NCBI GenBank assembly: GCA_031267825.1
Contig: JAIRYJ010000037.1
Location: forward strand, 1-64,000
DNA: 64,000 nt
Reading direction: 5' to 3'
Source of the DNA: Bifidobacteriaceae bacterium
GTDB taxonomy: Bacteria > Actinomycetota > Actinomycetes > Actinomycetales > WQXJ01
Within the stretch, counting starts at the first letter, position 1, and each line of letters starts with the position of its first letter. Positions 35,278-45,473 of this stretch are shown piece by piece. Position numbers and translations under genes: made by a program. Under the pieces are notes generated by a model, which did not search any database, had not been told where the DNA came from, and worked only from the letters and a program-made list of their open reading frames with translations.

Positions 35278-37172
35278 CCGACCAAACGAATCCACCGGCC
35301 ACTCCCGAACCGGCAGAACCACTGCCACCACCGGTCTGGCGGCCAACCGAACAGACCAGCCCACCGCCGGAGCCAGCCGTTGAGCGGTTAGTCGAAGGCC
35401 CAGGCACCTGGCCAGCTGAGCGGGCCGGGGATGCGCCTGGGCCGACTAGCACTGAATCATGGGGACAGTGGGGTGGACAGGTAGCGGCAGGTCGGCCGAG
35501 AAGCGAGCCGACCGGGGCGGCTGGTTCGGTGCCTCCGCCTGGAGCGGCGTCCGCTGGGCAAGCGCCAACCGCGGCTGGGCCGTTCCCGCCCGCTGGGCAA
35601 GCGTCAACGGCAGCGGGGCCATTCCCGCCGACCGGGTCAGGTCAGCCACCCACTGGGCAGTTCCCGCCCGCTGGGCCGTTCCCGCCAGGTGGGCAAGTGC
35701 CAACGGCGGCTGGCCAGGTGGGGACGCCAGCGGCACGTGAAGCGCTAGCTTGGCGGGCATCAGGCCAGCCACAACCCGGGCCAGTGGCAGCCTCAAACAA
35801 TCCGCCTGTAGCCGCACGGACGGCATCGCCCTATCAGACGCCGGCCTACGCCCTGGGCGGGCCGGTCGGCGCTTACCCGCCTGGCCTACCGGGCGGACCT
35901 GGCCTACCGGGCGGACCGGGCGGACCGGGCGGACGGGGCCTACCAGGCGGACCGGGCACAACACCGCCCGGCCCGGCGCCGACCCGGCCAGACCAACCCG
36001 ACACAAGCAACAAACAACCCAAGAAAAACGTCACCCGGGCCGGTGCCTGGGCCATCTCACTGATCGCGGCGCTGGTGGCGACCGCCCTGACGGTTGGCCT
36101 GACCTACGGGCTGCTCGGACTGCGGTCACCGGGGGACAAAGGTGGCACAAGTTCGACCGACGGTGCACCAGTAACCGACCTGACCGGCCTGACATCAGGC
36201 AAGAACCAGCCAGAAGTACCAGCCGATGCTTACGATGGCGGCAGCCCGCAGTGGAACCTGGTGGCGGCCGCGGTTCAACCTACAGTTGTCGCGATCAAAG
36301 TCGATGACGGCATGGCTGAAGGATCAGGCGTGATCATCAACTCAGAACTAGGTCACGTGGTGACCAACAACCACGTTGTGGCCGACGCCACGGACATTCA
36401 AGTGATCCTCAGCGACGGGCGGATTTACACCGGTGAAACCCTCGGCACTGACGCGTCAACCGATTTAGCTGTCGTCAAACTAGTTAACCCGCCATCAGAT
36501 TTGGCTGAAGCCCAGTTAGGTGACTCCGGCGCTGTGGTGGTGGGTGAACCAGTGATGGCGGTTGGTAACCCGCTCGGCCTGGACAACACTGTGACCACAG
36601 GGATTGTTTCAGCCTTGAACCGGCCGGTGACAACCGAGGCCTCGGGTGCGGCAGCGGGTAGGACACTAGTTGTGACCAACGCCATCCAAGTTGATGCGGC
36701 GGTCAACCCGGGGAACTCGGGCGGGCCGCTGTTCAATTCCAAAGGCCAAGTGATCGGGATTAACACATCAATCGCGGCTTTCCCATCGTTGACTGGCCAA
36801 GCTGGGAGCATCGGTTTGGCCTTCGCTATACCAGTCAACTTGGTGGCCGATGTAGCGATGCAACTAATTGAGACAGGCCAGGCGATTCATCCGTTCCTTG
36901 GTGTCAGCACCGAGGACACCACCGTTGAGGTTGAAGGAGTAACCCGGGCCGGGGCGAACATCATTGAGGTTGTGTCGGATACGGCGGCGGCCGCCGCCGG
37001 GCTGCGAATCGGGGATGTGGTTGTGGCGGTTGATGGCACACCGATCACCGGGATGACGTCACTGACGGCCCGCATCCGGTCAATGCGTCCCGGTGATGAG
37101 GTTTCGCTAACTGTTGTCCGGGACGGCCAAGCGACCGAGGTCAAAGCGACTTTGGCGGAGCGGGCTGACTAA
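35274..37172 (+). CDS. HtrA/DegP-type membrane serine protease with PDZ
   Basis: A 632-residue S1C protease. Residues 1-250 are cytoplasmic and Pro/Gly/Ala/Gln-rich with repeats such as AGPFPPAGQA and GGPGLPGGPG. A membrane helix lies at 258-282. The protease domain has catalytic H367 (TNNHVVAD), D397 (STDLAV) and S482 (NPGNSGGPLF), and a PDZ domain fills about 535-630. It degrades or refolds damaged envelope proteins outside the membrane. Its ATG lies inside the menD stop (ATGA), so it is translationally coupled to a menaquinone operon. Confidence 0.93.
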   Translation: MTDQTNPPATPEPAEPLPPPVWRPTEQTSPPPEPAVERLVEGPGTWPAERAGDAPGPTSTESWGQWGGQVAAGRPRSEPTGAAGSVPPPGAASAGQAPTAAGPFPPAGQASTAAGPFPPTGSGQPPTGQFPPAGPFPPGGQVPTAAGQVGTPAAREALAWRASGQPQPGPVAASNNPPVAARTASPYQTPAYALGGPVGAYPPGLPGGPGLPGGPGGPGGRGLPGGPGTTPPGPAPTRPDQPDTSNKQPKKNVTRAGAWAISLIAALVATALTVGLTYGLLGLRSPGDKGGTSSTDGAPVTDLTGLTSGKNQPEVPADAYDGGSPQWNLVAAAVQPTVVAIKVDDGMAEGSGVIINSELGHVVTNNHVVADATDIQVILSDGRIYTGETLGTDASTDLAVVKLVNPPSDLAEAQLGDSGAVVVGEPVMAVGNPLGLDNTVTTGIVSALNRPVTTEASGAAAGRTLVVTNAIQVDAAVNPGNSGGPLFNSKGQVIGINTSIAAFPSLTGQAGSIGLAFAIPVNLVADVAMQLIETGQAIHPFLGVSTEDTTVEVEGVTRAGANIIEVVSDTAAAAAGLRIGDVVVAVDGTPITGMTSLTARIRSMRPGDEVSLTVVRDGQATEVKATLAERAD

Positions 37173-37180
37173 GCCAGTCC

Positions 37181-38446
37181 CTAAGCCAGGCCTAAAGCCT
37201 GACGCATAGGCAAGAGTTTGGCTTCAGTCTCAGCCAGTTCGGCTGACGGGTCGGAGGCGGCCACAATGCCGCCACCGGCCCAAAGGCGGGCCGCCCGGCG
37301 GTCAGAAGAAAGCTGGGCGCAGCGCAGTGCTAAACCCCATTCGCCGTCCCCGTTCTGGTCAACCCAGCCGACCGGGCCGGCGTAACGCCCACGGTCCAAG
37401 CCTTCAAGCCGTTCGATCACCCCCAGCGCCGCCGGACGTGGCGTACCACAAACCGCGGCGCTCGGATGGAGCGCCTCAACTAGTGACAAAACACCTGGTA
37501 AAGCACCAGATTCAGAACGCCGCAAATCGCCTACCACCTCGGTCGCCAAATGCATCACATTAGGCAGATGAAGCACCGACGGCCCGTCAGGGACGGACAG
37601 TTCCTCAGTTAGCGGTTCAAGCGCGCTGACCACTGAAGCAACAGCGATCTCATGTTCTTCGAGGTCCTTAGAGCTGCGCGCCAGCGCCCCAGCGTGAGCC
37701 AAATCAGCCTGGTCAGAGCCTTCCCGCCGGATCGTGCCAGCCAGCACGCGTGACGTCACCAAACCACGAACAGAGCGGGCCAGCAGTTCAGGTGTGGCGC
37801 CAATCAACCCGTCAACAGCGAACGTCCAAGTGTCGCGGTAGCGTTCAGCTAGCCGCGCCAAAATGATCCGCGGATCAATTAGCCCACCGGTCGATTCAGC
37901 CACCACCGAGCGGGCCAAGACAACTTTGTCGATCGAACCGGCGGCGATTAGCTGAACCGCTTGGCGGACCACGCCCGGCCAGTCATCGGCTGGGACCGGG
38001 CCGGGCCGCTGGGTCAAGTGTGGCAACGGGGCTGGGGGGTCGGCATCGGGCAAAAGGCTTTCCAACGTGGGATGAGCCTGACCGGGCGGGGCGGCGCTGG
38101 TAACCCATTCGTGGCCGCGAAAACGGGCCACGACCAGGCGCGGAACAATCAGGAGCGACGGCTCGGAGGATGTGTCGGAGAAGCTGAAACTACCCAGGGC
38201 GAGCGGCCCCATACCGGGCACCAGGCTGGGTCCTTCGATTTGGCTGCGCGCGATTATGCCGTCCCACCAGTCTTGGGCTCGTCGGAAACGGCCAGGGCCG
38301 GCGGTTTCGTAACGGGCGGCCTGCCCGGAGGCGGCGAAGCCTTGCCCGCGCCGTAACCAGACCAGCGGTTCGGGCCCGGCCGCGGCGGCCAGCAGACCGG
38401 TGGGGTGGCGGACCAGTTGGGTGCGGAAGGTGAGCAGCGGCGGCAT
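37181..38446 (-). CDS. menF: Isochorismate synthase
   Basis: A 421-residue chorismate-binding enzyme converting chorismate to isochorismate at the entry to menaquinone synthesis. Marks: SIDKVVLARSVV, VRGLVTSRVLAGTIRR, KDLEEHEIAV, LHPSAAVCGTPR and the C-terminal RCAQL...WAGGGIV. It is convergent with htrA, 8 bp apart, so menF closes the men cluster from the other side. A reverse copy of the dispersed 17-mer (38038-38054) codes LPDADP in a variable loop. Confidence 0.92.
   Translation of the reverse strand: MPPLLTFRTQLVRHPTGLLAAAAGPEPLVWLRRGQGFAASGQAARYETAGPGRFRRAQDWWDGIIARSQIEGPSLVPGMGPLALGSFSFSDTSSEPSLLIVPRLVVARFRGHEWVTSAAPPGQAHPTLESLLPDADPPAPLPHLTQRPGPVPADDWPGVVRQAVQLIAAGSIDKVVLARSVVAESTGGLIDPRIILARLAERYRDTWTFAVDGLIGATPELLARSVRGLVTSRVLAGTIRREGSDQADLAHAGALARSSKDLEEHEIAVASVVSALEPLTEELSVPDGPSVLHLPNVMHLATEVVGDLRRSESGALPGVLSLVEALHPSAAVCGTPRPAALGVIERLEGLDRGRYAGPVGWVDQNGDGEWGLALRCAQLSSDRRAARLWAGGGIVAASDPSAELAETEAKLLPMRQALGLA
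38038..38054 (-). repeat. Dispersed 17-mer, variant TTTGCCCGATGCCGACC
   Basis: Encodes LPDADP in menF. Matches the other 17-mer copies except at the single variable position. Confidence 0.7.
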
Positions 38447-38560
38447 AGCCCGACAAGCCTAACGGTCCAGCCAGTGGCCTGGGACCAGCGTCCTGGGCCA
38501 GAGGGGGCTTGGGTTAGGGGCTTGTGGCGGCGTGGGCCAGCGAGGGGCCAGGGGGTGGAT

Positions 38561-38574
38561 GGACGATGCCGTCC
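38561..38574 (+). repeat. Dispersed 14-mer GGACGATGCCGTCC
   Basis: An intergenic single copy in the 227-bp space between menF and the LRV-type gene. Nothing else was recognised in that spacer. Confidence 0.7.
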
Positions 38575-38673
38575 CCGCTGGTTCGTTGCGGCCGTTGGGT
38601 TAGCCGCCACTCGTTGAACGGGCGTAACGAGACCGGCTGGGCCTGGCCCACGTCAACCGTGTGACCAGGTGTA

Positions 38674-39726
38674 TCAAGACAGCTGCTGTCGGGCAGCTGG
38701 ATGGCCGCTCGCCGCCCGGCGCACATCCTGTGAGACATCGCGCATCAGCTCTGCCAATGTGCTCGGTGGTGTGGATGGATTCCGGGCGACAGCCCGGCGG
38801 ATCCAATCGGAAGTATCCCTGGCCAGGTGGACCAGCGTGCTGGGTGGGGTGGTCGGATTCCGGGCTACTTCCATGCGGACCCAATCTGAGGAGTCGCTGG
38901 CCAGTTGTGCCAGAGTGGCCTGCGGGGTGGCCGGATTCCCGGCAACCACCACTTTGGTTTTCGCACCGCTAGGAGTTGCAGGGTTTTCGGCCACCCCGGC
39001 ACGGACAACAGCAGAATCATCCCTGGCAAGAGATGTCAGTATCGCGGGCGGGGTAGCCGGGTTGGCCGCCACCCCGGCGCGGACTAAGCCTGATTCGTCT
39101 CTGGCGAGGGAGATCAGTATTCCGGGTGGAGTGGTCGGGTTTTCGGCCGCTGCGGTCCGGACTGTCTGCGAGCCATCAACGGCCAGGTCTGTCAATGCAC
39201 TGGACGGCGTCGCTGGGTTCGCGGCTACCGCGGCACGGACACTTGCCGTGGTGTCACGGGCCAGGTGTGTCAACGCGCCAGACGGAGTCGCTGTGTTCTT
39301 AGCCGCCGCCGCGCGGACTGCCTCAGATTCGTCTCTGGCCAGCGATGTGAGTCTGTCAGGCAGAGTCGCTGGGTTCGCGGCGGCTGCCGCGCGAACCCTC
39401 TTTGAGCTGTCGCCGGTCAAATACGCCAGAGTGTCTGGTGGGGTGGTTTGATTCCCGGCCACCGCCGCGCGAACCTTCTTCGAGCTGTCACCAGCCATAT
39501 ACGCCAGTGTGTCTGGTGGGGTGGCTTGATTCCCGGCCACCGCCGAGCGGACGCTTTCCCAACCGTCGCCAGCCAGGATCCGAAGGGCGTCAGCAGGGAC
39601 ATTTGGGTTGCTGAGGACTGACCTGCGTAAGTTTGGGTCCTCGTTGGAGGCCAGCGCCACCAAGCGTTCGGCTGGTGTCGTTGGATCCTCGGCCGCTGCG
39701 AACAGGTCCTCCGTTGACAGCGCCAC
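38674..39726 (-). CDS. Leucine-rich-repeat-variant (LRV) / HEAT-like repeat protein
   Basis: A 350-residue solenoid made almost entirely of about fourteen tandem units of 23-24 residues with pattern VRxAVAxNPATPPxxLxxLAxD. This fits the LRV or HEAT-like families, which form protein-binding scaffolds. One unit near 255-270 is cut short (NPATPSGAKTKVVVAGNPATP), consistent with recombination between repeats. No signal peptide or membrane segment is visible. The DNA shows corresponding 69-72-bp periodicity. Binding partner unknown. Confidence 0.85.
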   Translation of the reverse strand: MALSTEDLFAAAEDPTTPAERLVALASNEDPNLRRSVLSNPNVPADALRILAGDGWESVRSAVAGNQATPPDTLAYMAGDSSKKVRAAVAGNQTTPPDTLAYLTGDSSKRVRAAAAANPATLPDRLTSLARDESEAVRAAAAKNTATPSGALTHLARDTTASVRAAVAANPATPSSALTDLAVDGSQTVRTAAAENPTTPPGILISLARDESGLVRAGVAANPATPPAILTSLARDDSAVVRAGVAENPATPSGAKTKVVVAGNPATPQATLAQLASDSSDWVRMEVARNPTTPPSTLVHLARDTSDWIRRAVARNPSTPPSTLAELMRDVSQDVRRAASGHPAARQQLS

Positions 39727-39821
39727 AGCGGTCCTTGTCTACAAGTCGGGGTGGAAGGGACGATTAGGGTTCCAAGTCTCCCACACGGCCTAAGGTTCCG
39801 CGGGTTCCCTGTCTTCCGATC

Positions 39822-39884
39822 AGAAGTGCAACACCTCTACGGTTGTGGTTGTTTAGATCACGCCGACAGAGGGGTCGCACTTCC
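39822..39884. promoter_or_regulatory. Large imperfect dyad upstream of the polysaccharide locus
   Basis: AGAAGTGCAACACCTCT (39822-39838) and the reverse complement of 39868-39884 (GGAAGTGCGACCCCTCT) match at 14 of 17 bases, with 29 bases between. It sits 136 bp before the sugar-transferase start in a 293-bp spacer between divergent genes. A regulator site or an untranslated-leader hairpin are both possible. Confidence 0.45.
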
Positions 39885-40019
39885 TTGCCAGCACACCATA
39901 CACCTGTCCTTGGCGAACGTGTTTAGGCAAGATCACCTAGTTAGCCTTCTAGCGGCGTCTGGGGGGAGCTACGATGGATGCCGGTTGCCCCGCCTTGTAC
40001 CGAAGGGAGATTCCCTAGG

Positions 40020-41921
40020 ATGCCTGCATCCCCCAAGGATTGCGATGTCAAGACCGAACAGAGCGATGACGCGCGCCCAGCACCTGCCGGTCAGGCGGCC
40101 GGGCAGCGGGTAGAGTCGGCCGAAGCGTTGCCGGAAGGGTTGGCGGCATTGGGGCTAACGCCAGATGGTTTGCTACCAGTTGTGGCGGCTGACGGCAAGG
40201 TACGCCAACCCGGAGTGCCTATAGCCCAGATTTACTACGTTCTGGCCTCGCTTCTGTGCCTCGTGATGGTGGGAGCAATGACGGTGCCAGACCGGTTGCC
40301 GTTCTTCAAATCGAGCAAGTTCACTGGTCTGGCGCATACCGCACGGCCGTTCCGCCAGGTCCTGACTGAGCCAGTGATATGGGTTTGGGCTGGGCTTGGT
40401 CTAGCGGTTCTCGTTTTGTCCATCTTGGCTCTGGCTGTAGTTAGACACAGGGCCTGGGTTAACCCTGTGGTAACACCGCTGGCGGCGTTCTCATGGCGTC
40501 GGGTCTATTCGGTTCGGCTTTGGTTGACCGATCTACTGGTTGTCTTGTGGGCGGTTTGGGGTGCGCAGATGATCTGGTTCGGCGCTCCAATGAAAGCGAC
40601 AATAGCGCTGGCTAACGGGGCAGTGATCAGCTATAGCTGGATCTCACTGACAATTGTGCTGGGCTGGATGATCGCTTTGGGAGCGAGCGGAGCACGCGCC
40701 CCCCTGGTATACGGCGAAGGCACAACAGAGTATGGGAGGGTGCTGGCGGGATCCTTTTTCTGGGCGGGTCTGGTGGCGATCGCCGCCACCATGCTCAAGC
40801 TGGACATGGCTCGCGGCTATGTGCTGTTGGCTTTCCCGCTGGGACTGCTGGGGATACTCAGTTCGCGTAAACTGTGGCGGGCCTGGCTGGTAGTTAAGCG
40901 CACCAGACAGGGACTTTATACGCAGCGGGCAGTGGTCGTTGCCGGATCTAGTGAAGGCGCTGAACGTGTCTTGGCTGAATTCGACCGTGCCCCCACATCT
41001 GGTTACACGGCGCTCGCCATCGCCCTGGCGGAGGGCACCACCGCCAGCACGGAGTTAGTCGTGCGTGGTTTGCCGGTTGTACCGGCCGCTGATGCTGTTG
41101 AAGCGATGCGCGCCCTGATGGCTGATTCACTCATTGTGGTGGATAGTCCACACCTCGAATCCGCTTTTGTGCGTGGCCTGAGTTGGGAACTGCGGCCGCG
41201 CAGTGAACACCTGGTGGTTGCGCCAGACATGCTAGATGTGGCTGGGCCGCGGGTCGCGATGCGCCCAGTGGCGGGCCTGAATCTGCTTCACGTTGATTTG
41301 CCGGTGTTCAGCGGCGGACGAGCATTCATAAAACGCACTATCGATGTGACTGTGTCTATCCTGGGCCTGATCGTCCTGTCGCTGCCTTTCGCGATCCTGG
41401 CGATCCTGGTCAAGGCGACCTCGGCTGGCCCCGCGATGTATCACCAGACCCGCGTGGGGTTACACGGTACGGACTTTGTGATGTGGAAGTTCCGTTCAAT
41501 GGTGGCCGGTGCCGACCGCCAGGTGAGTGGTCTGGAAGACCATAGAACGGCCGGTAACGAGGTGCTTTTCAAGATCAAGGATGATCCGCGGGTAACAAGA
41601 CTCGGGCGCTGGATGCGGCGTTGGTCGATTGATGAACTACCGCAGCTAATCAACGTCTTGTCCGGCACCATGTCCCTGGTGGGGCCGCGCCCCCCGCTGC
41701 GCTCGGAAGTGCAGCATTACACAGAGGAACAGATGGACCGCCGTTTCTTGGTCAAGCCCGGAATAACTGGCCTGTGGCAAGTCTCCGGCCGGTCAGATCT
41801 GAGCTGGGAAGACTCAATTCGGTTGGACCTGTATTACGTGGAGAACTGGAGCATCCTGATTGATGTTCAGTTGCTTTTCCGCACCATCAGAGCTGTCTTC
41901 CACAATGATGGTGCCTACTAG
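40020..41921 (+). CDS. Polyprenyl-phosphate sugar-1-phosphate transferase (initiating)
   Basis: A 633-residue bacterial sugar transferase that loads the first sugar phosphate on undecaprenyl phosphate. About five membrane helices and a CoA-binding-like domain fill the N-terminal 400 residues. The catalytic part has KRTIDVTVSILGLIVLS, HQTRVGLHGTDFVMWKFRSM, SIDELPQLINVLSGTMSLVG and GITGLWQVSGR. ATG 40020 follows GGGAGA and gives the normal N-terminus; an in-frame ATG 42 bp upstream is less likely. It opens the surface-polysaccharide locus. Confidence 0.93.
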   Translation: MPASPKDCDVKTEQSDDARPAPAGQAAGQRVESAEALPEGLAALGLTPDGLLPVVAADGKVRQPGVPIAQIYYVLASLLCLVMVGAMTVPDRLPFFKSSKFTGLAHTARPFRQVLTEPVIWVWAGLGLAVLVLSILALAVVRHRAWVNPVVTPLAAFSWRRVYSVRLWLTDLLVVLWAVWGAQMIWFGAPMKATIALANGAVISYSWISLTIVLGWMIALGASGARAPLVYGEGTTEYGRVLAGSFFWAGLVAIAATMLKLDMARGYVLLAFPLGLLGILSSRKLWRAWLVVKRTRQGLYTQRAVVVAGSSEGAERVLAEFDRAPTSGYTALAIALAEGTTASTELVVRGLPVVPAADAVEAMRALMADSLIVVDSPHLESAFVRGLSWELRPRSEHLVVAPDMLDVAGPRVAMRPVAGLNLLHVDLPVFSGGRAFIKRTIDVTVSILGLIVLSLPFAILAILVKATSAGPAMYHQTRVGLHGTDFVMWKFRSMVAGADRQVSGLEDHRTAGNEVLFKIKDDPRVTRLGRWMRRWSIDELPQLINVLSGTMSLVGPRPPLRSEVQHYTEEQMDRRFLVKPGITGLWQVSGRSDLSWEDSIRLDLYYVENWSILIDVQLLFRTIRAVFHNDGAY

Positions 41922-41944
41922 CAGGGTGTTGCCCAACACACTGC
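41921..41944. terminator. Hairpin between convergent sugar transferase and rmlB
   Basis: GCAG-G-GTGTTG, two bases, CAACAC-A-CTGC: an 11-position stem with one mismatch, starting at the last base of the sugar-transferase stop. No T-run, so termination strength is uncertain. Confidence 0.4.
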
Positions 41945-41975
41945 CAGCCACACTGAACCACGAATAGTCGGCGTC

Positions 41976-42980
<1,005 letters not shown>

Positions 42981-43002
42981 CTAGCCGATCTTTCAGGCCA
43001 GA

Positions 43003-43869
43003 TCAGCCCTGTTCGATCAGTTGACGTAGGTAGGTGCCGTAACCCGACTTAGCGAAGGCGTTCGCTTGGACCAAGAGGTCGGAATCGGACAAGTAGCCTC
43101 GGCGCCAAGCCGCCTCCTCCGGGCAACCAACTTGCATACCTTGGCGGGCCTGCAACGTGCGGACATAATTCGAAGCGTCGTTGAGGGAGCCGAAGGTTCC
43201 AGTATCAAGCCAAGCCGTGCCGCGCGGCAGAACCTCGACCCTGAGCCGACCGCGCTCCAGGTAATGCTGGTTAATGTCGGTGATCTCATATTCGCCACGG
43301 CCAGATGGCTTCAGGCCACGGGCGATTTCCACGACTTGTGAATCGTAAAAATACAAGCCAGGTACAGCGAAATGGGACTTAGGAGCGGCGGGCTTTTCCT
43401 CAAGGGACAGGGCTAAGCCATCGGCACCGAACTCAACCACTCCGTAATCTTGCGGGTTAGCTACCCAATAGGCGAAGATCGCGGCACCGCTGATACTAGA
43501 GAAGCGATCCAACTCAGAGCCCAGTCCCGGGCCGTGGAAAATGTTGTCACCTAGGACTAAACAGACCGGGCAATCCCCAATAAAACTGGCTCCAATAGTG
43601 AAGGCTTGGGCCAGGCCTTTCGGCTCAGGTTGGGGTGCGTAGCTGATTGAGATGCCGAAGCGGGAACCGTCACCCAGCAGGCTGCGGAAAGCCTCGGTGT
43701 CCCGAGGCAGGGTTATGACCAGCACGTCGCGGATGCCCGCTGAGATCAGAGTCGTCAGCGGGTAGTAGATCATCGGTTTGTCGTAGACCGGGGTGAGTTG
43801 TTTGCTGGTCGCGATTGTCACAGGGTGCAGACGTGTGCCTGACCCTCCCGCCAAGATGATTCCACGCAT
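43003..43869 (-). CDS. rmlA: Glucose-1-phosphate thymidylyltransferase
   Basis: A 288-residue nucleotidyltransferase, first step of dTDP-rhamnose synthesis. [40 protein letters not shown] and the EEKPAAPKS segment are diagnostic. Divergent from rmlCD with a 75-bp gap that must hold both promoters. Confidence 0.96.
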   Translation of the reverse strand: MRGIILAGGSGTRLHPVTIATSKQLTPVYDKPMIYYPLTTLISAGIRDVLVITLPRDTEAFRSLLGDGSRFGISISYAPQPEPKGLAQAFTIGASFIGDCPVCLVLGDNIFHGPGLGSELDRFSSISGAAIFAYWVANPQDYGVVEFGADGLALSLEEKPAAPKSHFAVPGLYFYDSQVVEIARGLKPSGRGEYEITDINQHYLERGRLRVEVLPRGTAWLDTGTFGSLNDASNYVRTLQARQGMQVGCPEEAAWRRGYLSDSDLLVQANAFAKSGYGTYLRQLIEQG

Positions 43870-43944
43870 CGACCTATCATGGCATGGTGCCGTCGGCTTC
43901 TAGGCCGGATCGGGCAGCGCCATATAACAGCTCAGGAGAATACG

Positions 43945-45345
43945 ATGCGACAACTCGCCGTGACCAAGACATCTATTGAAGGTTTGCTCATGATCAGTCT
44001 TGAGGTTCATCAGGATGACCGTGGCTGGTTCAAGGAGAACTGGCAACGAGCCAAAATGACGGCGCTTGGCTTGCCTGATTTTGGTCCGGTTCAACAAAAC
44101 ATCGCCTTCAACGCGCGCCGTGGCGTGACCCGTGGCGTACACGGCGAACCGTGGGACAAACTGGTTTCGGTGGGGGTCGGCCGGGTTTTCGGCGCCTGGG
44201 TTGATCTCCGCGAGGGATCATTGAACTTTGGACAGGTGGTAACCGCGGAGATCGGCCCAGAGACGGCGGTGTTTGTGCCGCGTGGGGTGGCTAACGCCTA
44301 TCAGGTATTGGAAGATGGCACGGCCTACAGCTATCTGGTCAACGCTCATTGGAGCGCGGCGGGGCGCGGCTCATACACCAATGTGAACTTACGTGACCCG
44401 GCTTTGGGCATCTCCTGGCCAGTGCCGCTTGATCAGGCCGTATTGTCTGATTCCGACCGCTCACATCCGTTCCTGGCGACGGTTAGTCCGGTGCCGTCTA
44501 GGGCAGTGGTTGTGATTGGTGCGGACGGCCAGCTTGGGCAAGAACTGATGGCCCAATGCCCCAGGGCCACTGGCTTGACGTTGGGTGACTTCGATTTCAA
44601 AGATCCGGACGGACTGGATGGTTTCGGCTGGGAGGGTGTTGACACAGTGGTCAACGCGGCGGCTTACACGGCGGTTGACCTGGCGGAAACACCAACCGGT
44701 CGGCGTGATTGCTGGGCTGTGAACGTGTCCGGATTGAGCCGCCTGGTTGAAATTTGCCGCCAACACAGGATCCGCTTGGTGCATGTCTCAAGTGATTATG
44801 TGTTTGATGGCCAGAAGCCAGTTCATGATGAGGATGAGGCGTTCTCACCACTCGGCGTCTACGGCCAGACTAAAGCCGCTGGTGACACGCTGGTTTCTAG
44901 TTTGCCGGACTACCTCATTCTGCGGACAAGCTGGCTGATTGGTTCTGGTCCTAACTTTGTCCGCACCATGGTGCGTTTAGCTCACGACGGCGTACGGCCA
45001 GATGTGGTGGTAGATCAAGACGGACGGCCGACCTTTGCTCAGGACTTGGCGGCTGCCGCTATTCACCTGCTGACTGTTCAGGCGCCTTCTGGTGTCTACA
45101 ACGTTTCCAACGCGGGTCCGGTGGTGAGCTGGTATGAGATCGCGCGGCAGGTCTTCACACTGTGCGGGCTTGACCCTGATGATACCCGTCCGGTCACCAC
45201 CGTTGACTATTCGGCCGGGAAGCCGGGCGCGGCTCCCCGGCCCCCCCATAGTGCCTTGTCACTGGCCAAACTGCGGTCGGTCGGCTTCGACATGCCGGAT
45301 TGGAGTTTGGGCTTGCCCGCCATCGTTCGTCAGGCGAACAATTGA
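43945..45345 (+). CDS. rmlC-rmlD: Bifunctional RmlC-RmlD fusion (3,5-epimerase / reductase)
   Basis: A 466-residue fusion. Residues 1-180 are an RmlC-type cupin (QDDRGWFKENW; RRGVTRGVHGEPWDKLVSV with the active-site His; FVPRGVANAYQVLEDGTAY). Residues 186-466 are RmlD, an NADPH reductase (VVVIGADGQLGQEL; NAAAYTAVDLAE; VSSDYVFDG; YGQTKAAGD). It completes dTDP-L-rhamnose from the rmlA/rmlB product. ATG 43945 follows AGGAGA. No frameshift or internal start is evident. Confidence 0.94.
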   Translation: MRQLAVTKTSIEGLLMISLEVHQDDRGWFKENWQRAKMTALGLPDFGPVQQNIAFNARRGVTRGVHGEPWDKLVSVGVGRVFGAWVDLREGSLNFGQVVTAEIGPETAVFVPRGVANAYQVLEDGTAYSYLVNAHWSAAGRGSYTNVNLRDPALGISWPVPLDQAVLSDSDRSHPFLATVSPVPSRAVVVIGADGQLGQELMAQCPRATGLTLGDFDFKDPDGLDGFGWEGVDTVVNAAAYTAVDLAETPTGRRDCWAVNVSGLSRLVEICRQHRIRLVHVSSDYVFDGQKPVHDEDEAFSPLGVYGQTKAAGDTLVSSLPDYLILRTSWLIGSGPNFVRTMVRLAHDGVRPDVVVDQDGRPTFAQDLAAAAIHLLTVQAPSGVYNVSNAGPVVSWYEIARQVFTLCGLDPDDTRPVTTVDYSAGKPGAAPRPPHSALSLAKLRSVGFDMPDWSLGLPAIVRQANN

Positions 45346-45473
45346 TCCTTGGTGTGCCATTTGAATTTGAAAGCATTGCCTGAGGTTACCTGTATCAGTT
45401 GGGCTGGTACTGTCTAACACTGTGGTTGATGAAAAGCGCTGCTTAGCCGCACCCTGCCTGGGAGAACAAGTCA

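Noticed and set aside
38669..39451. A 260-codon plus-strand frame opposite the LRV-type gene
   Set aside because: It is the antisense shadow of the repeat gene. Its periodicity comes from the 69-72-bp DNA repeats and it has no fold-like pattern of its own.
38674..39726. The regular DNA repeats as a CRISPR array
   Set aside because: The units are translated as a continuous repeat protein, the spacing is coding, and there are no unique spacers or cas genes.
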